The notes beneath the pieces are model-generated. The model was not told the origin of the DNA. It saw only the letters and a program-made list of their open reading frames with translations, and did not search any database. DNA of 64,000 nt, taken from assembly GCF_041296385.1 (NCBI RefSeq), contig NC_091023.1, positions 25,483,924 to 25,547,923 of the forward strand. Direction: 5' to 3'. Of this stretch, positions 61,148-64,000 are shown one piece after another. The position numbers and the translations under genes were made by a program. This DNA comes from Aphelocoma coerulescens (Eukaryota > Chordata > Aves > Passeriformes > Corvidae). Within the stretch, counting starts at the first letter, position 1, and every line of letters starts with the position of its first letter.

Positions 61148-62766
61148 AAATCAGTTCAGGTTACAAACAACACCTATTTAAAATATCTTACACGTGTCAT
61201 TACAAAAATCTAACTTTTCAAAAAAAAAAAACTTGACCTATCTCAGTGTTTTGCACTGCTGGAGATCTGTAAATCACCTGCTCAAATAAAACACCTCTGT
61301 TAGAGAAGTTATTTTAAAAATACATTACTTTTAACAACACCTTCACTACCCTGAGAAACAAATTAAGAGCTGGTAAGGGATTGTGGGGAGAAAAGATGGT
61401 AGAGGATCCAGAATCTGTGCCACCTGCATGATTTATACCAAAAACAATTCCAGGGATTTAAAGAGACCATGTAACAGACCTTAACTTCCAACATGAAGGT
61501 AATTTTCTAGAGTCAGACTCACACTAAATAAAATGAAATTTTAAAATGGCATTTGCTCAGCTCCTAACGGGGATAATCCCCTGCAGGTGCAGCAGGAGGG
61601 TTACAAATACAGGGCTGATCTTCCCTCTCCTGCTGCTTTCCAGGTGGGGCAGCAGCTTTTCCTCCCTCCCCTGGCCATCCAGAAGCTGGAGATCACCAGG
61701 AATATTTCTCTGGATAACACATTCCTTACTGCAGGAACACAAGGGGCTGCCTGAGTTACTCTGGGTCCTTTCATTAATTATTTACAAGTGGTTTCTCCAT
61801 GTGAAAAGTCACAGGAAAGTAAGTTGTCCTACCCTGAACAAAAAAAATTGGGAATTACAGAGAGAATTCATGAAAATCCCATGTCAGCACCACAAATACA
61901 CACATTTCCCAAGACAAACACTGTCTGTGCATTTACCAGCTTTGAGTGGACTTTCCTTGTCCACGTGCCTTTTTAATCCCTTCCCACTTCTGGGATCCAC
62001 AGGCTGCCCCAGCTCCATTCCTTATCCATAGGAACCATCTCCTTTGGTACCCCTGGGCCCTGGCAGCTCCTCCCTTCCCTCCTCCACACCTGCCCCAGGT
62101 CATGCACAGGAAGAGACAGAGAACCCCCAGTCCTGAATCACCTTTTCCCACCATTTTTATTTTTAGGTTTACTTTTTCTACCCCTCCATCACATTCCTTC
62201 TTTCCCCCATGATCTCTTCCTTCTGAGGAGCCCTGAAGTCCTTGGAGAGCTGGTGAGCCCTTGGACTGAGTGACTTTGAGGCAGACAAGGGATTATTTGG
62301 CATCACTGCAAGAGCTCAGCACTGACAACCAGGGCAAGCACAGGCCCCGAGTAGCAGCTTTGTGCTAAACCAAGGTTTAACTCTCCAAAACCAGATTAAT
62401 CCACAGCTGCTCAGCGAAACATTACCAGCAGACTCGGAAAAATTACAATAAAGGATGGAATGTGTCCTGCTGGGCTTGATTTTAAGCTTTTGGACTCTTC
62501 TGGGATCATTTAGGGTGCTATTTATCAATATTTTCCCTCAGCGTGTGTGAATAGGACCAGCATTTAAAGGAATGTGCAGCTCTCCCCCTCTAGTGCTGCA
62601 CAGCTGATGCATAAAGGATTTGATACATACAATATCTGATACATAAAATACCTGATACACAGTATTTTCTAGCCATAACCATGTTATTCAAGTTTTTAGG
62701 TGCCTAATCTCCATATATTGTAACCATGATTAAAATCAAACCCCTATAGAAAAGATGACCACTAGA

Positions 62767-62873
62767 GCATAGCTAGTGAGATCTGCAATTTCTATTTATT
62801 CTATATTATTTTATGGCCATTAAACCATAGCTAATGGGAACTGGAATTTATATTTATTATAATAAAATCCCAT
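62767..62873. repeat. Imperfect tandem duplication, about 60 bp x 2
   Basis: CATAGCTAGTGAGATCTGCA with TTTCTATTTATTCTATATTA at 62767 is repeated as CATAGCTAATGGGAACTGGA with TTTATATTTATTATAATAAA at about 62826. Just upstream (62619-62660) GATACATA/GATACACA occurs three times at a short interval. Confidence 0.6.
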
Positions 62874-63992
62874 TTCCTAACACTGCATATGTGATATGCT
62901 GAAAAACCTTCATTTTCGCCTCATTCTTCTGACATTTCTGTGGGTTCAAACTGATTTTCTTAGGGGAAAAAGTGGATATTCACAGATTATCTGTACAGCT
63001 CTGATGGGGAGGACGCTCCAAGAGAGGTCAGGCTGCTTAAATAATCAAATTTCTTCCACAAAGGCACTGCAGCAAGAAAGGGTCTGGGCAACTCTTCCAA
63101 TGAGCAGCTGGGAATAAGCCATGGCACAGTACAAATAAGAGAAAGGGGAATATTCACATCTTCCACCAACAATTTTTCAACATTTAGAGGCAACAGCTCT
63201 CCTGGTTTGGATTTGGAAATCACAGGTTTAACAAATTCTTAGTGCAGGCACACAAAATCACCTGGCTGAAGATTTGTAAATACACACCCAAACAGCTTTG
63301 ACCTGCCTGATGCACTCAATAATTAATTTAAAACCACTAGAAAATGCTAATGGCAAACCTGGTATCCAGGATAAACTTCAGTTAAACTTCTTAATTAAAA
63401 ACACACACAAACACAACTTGAGCTTCTTTTAATTAAAGAAGAAAAGCAGATTTTATACTACCTTTTGCAACTTCTCATTAGGATTTAAATATTTAAATTG
63501 TGAAATACTTGGTTGTCCCAAACCAATGTGTGCAAAAATTCACTGAAGACAAGTATTAGTAAAGGATTGCATATCTAAATACTCATCCTTTTCCAAGAGA
63601 AACACAGATGAGAAACTCAGTTTATTCTGGGACTTCAGGAAGCCAGTGTTATGTGTGGGAGTTATGGAAAGCAGGAAGCAAAAAACATCCACAAGGTATT
63701 TCCAAATGGTTCTATGAAGCCAAGAGACCCTATTAATTTTTTTTGCTTGAATCAAATGCAAAATAAACAGCTTCTCTTCAAAATTGTTTCACCAGGATAA
63801 CTGAAACATACATTTAGTGCATGCAAAGCACTCCCGAGATCCCAAACTGGGAAGTTTCAAGGGATGCGTGGTTTAGACCATCACTTGCAGCCATTATTTC
63901 CATTTATTCCAAGCTCAGTAATTATGTCAGGGGTTCACAGGAATGTTTCCACAGCAGAAATAACACTGCTTTTTCCTGGGGAAGAGCCTTAC

Positions 63993-64000
63993 CTCCTGGT
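63993..64000 (-). CDS. RSRC1: RSRC1 exon, last 8 nt (RS domain), cut by the window edge
   Basis: Read on the minus strand, the window opens with ACCAGGAG followed by GTAAGG, a good donor site. The codons are Thr, Arg and the first two bases of a third codon. Joining to the next exon, which starts with G, gives AGG, so the junction reads Thr-Arg-Arg-Ser-Arg-Ser-Arg. This agrees with the RS-domain sequence expected there in human RSRC1. Only 8 nt are visible, so the call rests on the donor site, on the matching phase and on the fit to the downstream exon. The rest of the exon and the N-terminus lie outside the window. Confidence 0.8.

Larger units (their letters stand above)
43486..63992 (-). 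other. RSRC1: RSRC1 intron, about 20.5 kb
   Basis: The intron is bounded by the GTAAGG donor at 63987-63992 and the GTGCAG acceptor at 43486-43491. It contains CR1 copies at 44381, 45508, 56351 and 58027, an 11-copy 59-bp minisatellite (48274-48922), 19-bp and 100-bp tandem repeats (53327 and 60751) and candidate conserved blocks at 46.2-47.6, 54.15-54.95, 60.0-60.3 and 60.3-60.7 kb. The stretches 48930-53320, 54960-56340, 56600-60000 and 61150-63980 otherwise show only AT-rich intronic sequence with no recognisable gene. Confidence 0.9.
1..64000 (-). other. RSRC1: RSRC1 gene, internal part (spans the whole window)
   Basis: Four exon pieces on the minus strand join in one reading frame with GT-AG splice sites: 63993-64000, 43327-43485, 20606-20642 and 5527-5578. 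The junction phases agree at every step (2, 2, then 0). The joined protein runs from an arginine/serine-rich part with [13 protein letters not shown], through a basic Lys/Glu stretch, to NIKAGLEHL and PAEQAKARLQLVLEAA, which I recognise as vertebrate RSRC1. RSRC1 (also called SRrp53) is a nuclear SR-related protein involved in 3' splice-site recognition and alternative splicing. The human protein is about 334 residues, so only roughly its middle third is visible; the N-terminal exons lie to the right and the C-terminal exons to the left. Human RSRC1 also has very large introns. In human it is head-to-head with SHOX2, which would put SHOX2 to the right of this window. Confidence 0.93.

Noticed and set aside
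43486..63992. Additional RSRC1 coding exons in the 20.5-kb intron
   Set aside because: The flanking exon pieces join directly in phase and match the expected protein without a gap, so no constitutive exon is missing here.
1..64000. tRNA, rRNA, microRNA hairpins, and the SHOX2 homeobox
   Set aside because: I looked for cloverleaf and box A/B motifs, ribosomal signatures and homeodomain coding sequence and saw none. Short microRNA hairpins cannot be excluded by eye.

Overview
The window looks like part of a bird chromosome, most likely a songbird. It is AT-rich and carries about twenty CR1 LINE fragments of the kind common in passerines, plus short tandem repeats and poly-A/T runs, with very little coding sequence. 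No bacterial-style gene organisation is present. Nearly every long open frame lies in a CR1 fragment, in a tandem repeat or in random intronic sequence.

The one gene I can support is RSRC1 (arginine/serine-rich coiled-coil protein 1), on the minus strand and covering the whole window. Four exon pieces fit together in frame with consensus splice sites. From the 5' to the 3' end of the gene they are: the last 8 nt of an exon at 63993-64000, a 159-nt RS-rich exon at 43327-43485, a 37-nt exon at 20606-20642 and a 52-nt exon at 5527-5578. The joined reading runs from the RS domain into the start of the coiled-coil region and matches vertebrate RSRC1 as I know it. The introns between them are about 20.5, 22.7 and 15.0 kb. 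A fourth intron runs off the left edge, and the next downstream exon was not found.

The rest is intron. From left to right: an intron with a candidate conserved element (2.4-3.2 kb) and a chimeric CR1 copy (3.9 kb); a 15-kb intron with a second chimeric CR1 copy (6.3 kb), a large candidate enhancer (14.0-15.2 kb), two more CR1s and a 17-bp minisatellite (19.4-19.7 kb); a 22.7-kb intron with candidate elements at 22.4, 25.2-26.7, 32.2-32.6 and 40.2 kb, an 81-bp tandem repeat and many CR1s; and a 20.5-kb intron with candidate elements at 46.2-47.6, 54.2-54.9 and 60.0-60.7 kb, an 11-copy 59-bp minisatellite and a four-copy 100-bp repeat.

In human, RSRC1 is the immediate, divergently transcribed neighbour of the developmental homeobox gene SHOX2. 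The dense, homeodomain-site-rich, partly CpG-rich intronic blocks are therefore best read, as inference, as long-range enhancers of SHOX2 lodged in the introns of a bystander gene. If synteny holds, SHOX2 should lie to the right of this window. Conservation was judged by eye and not measured. The least conventional observation is a pair of CR1 tails fused to the same roughly 68-bp non-CR1 head, which may be an undescribed CR1-mobilised composite element.
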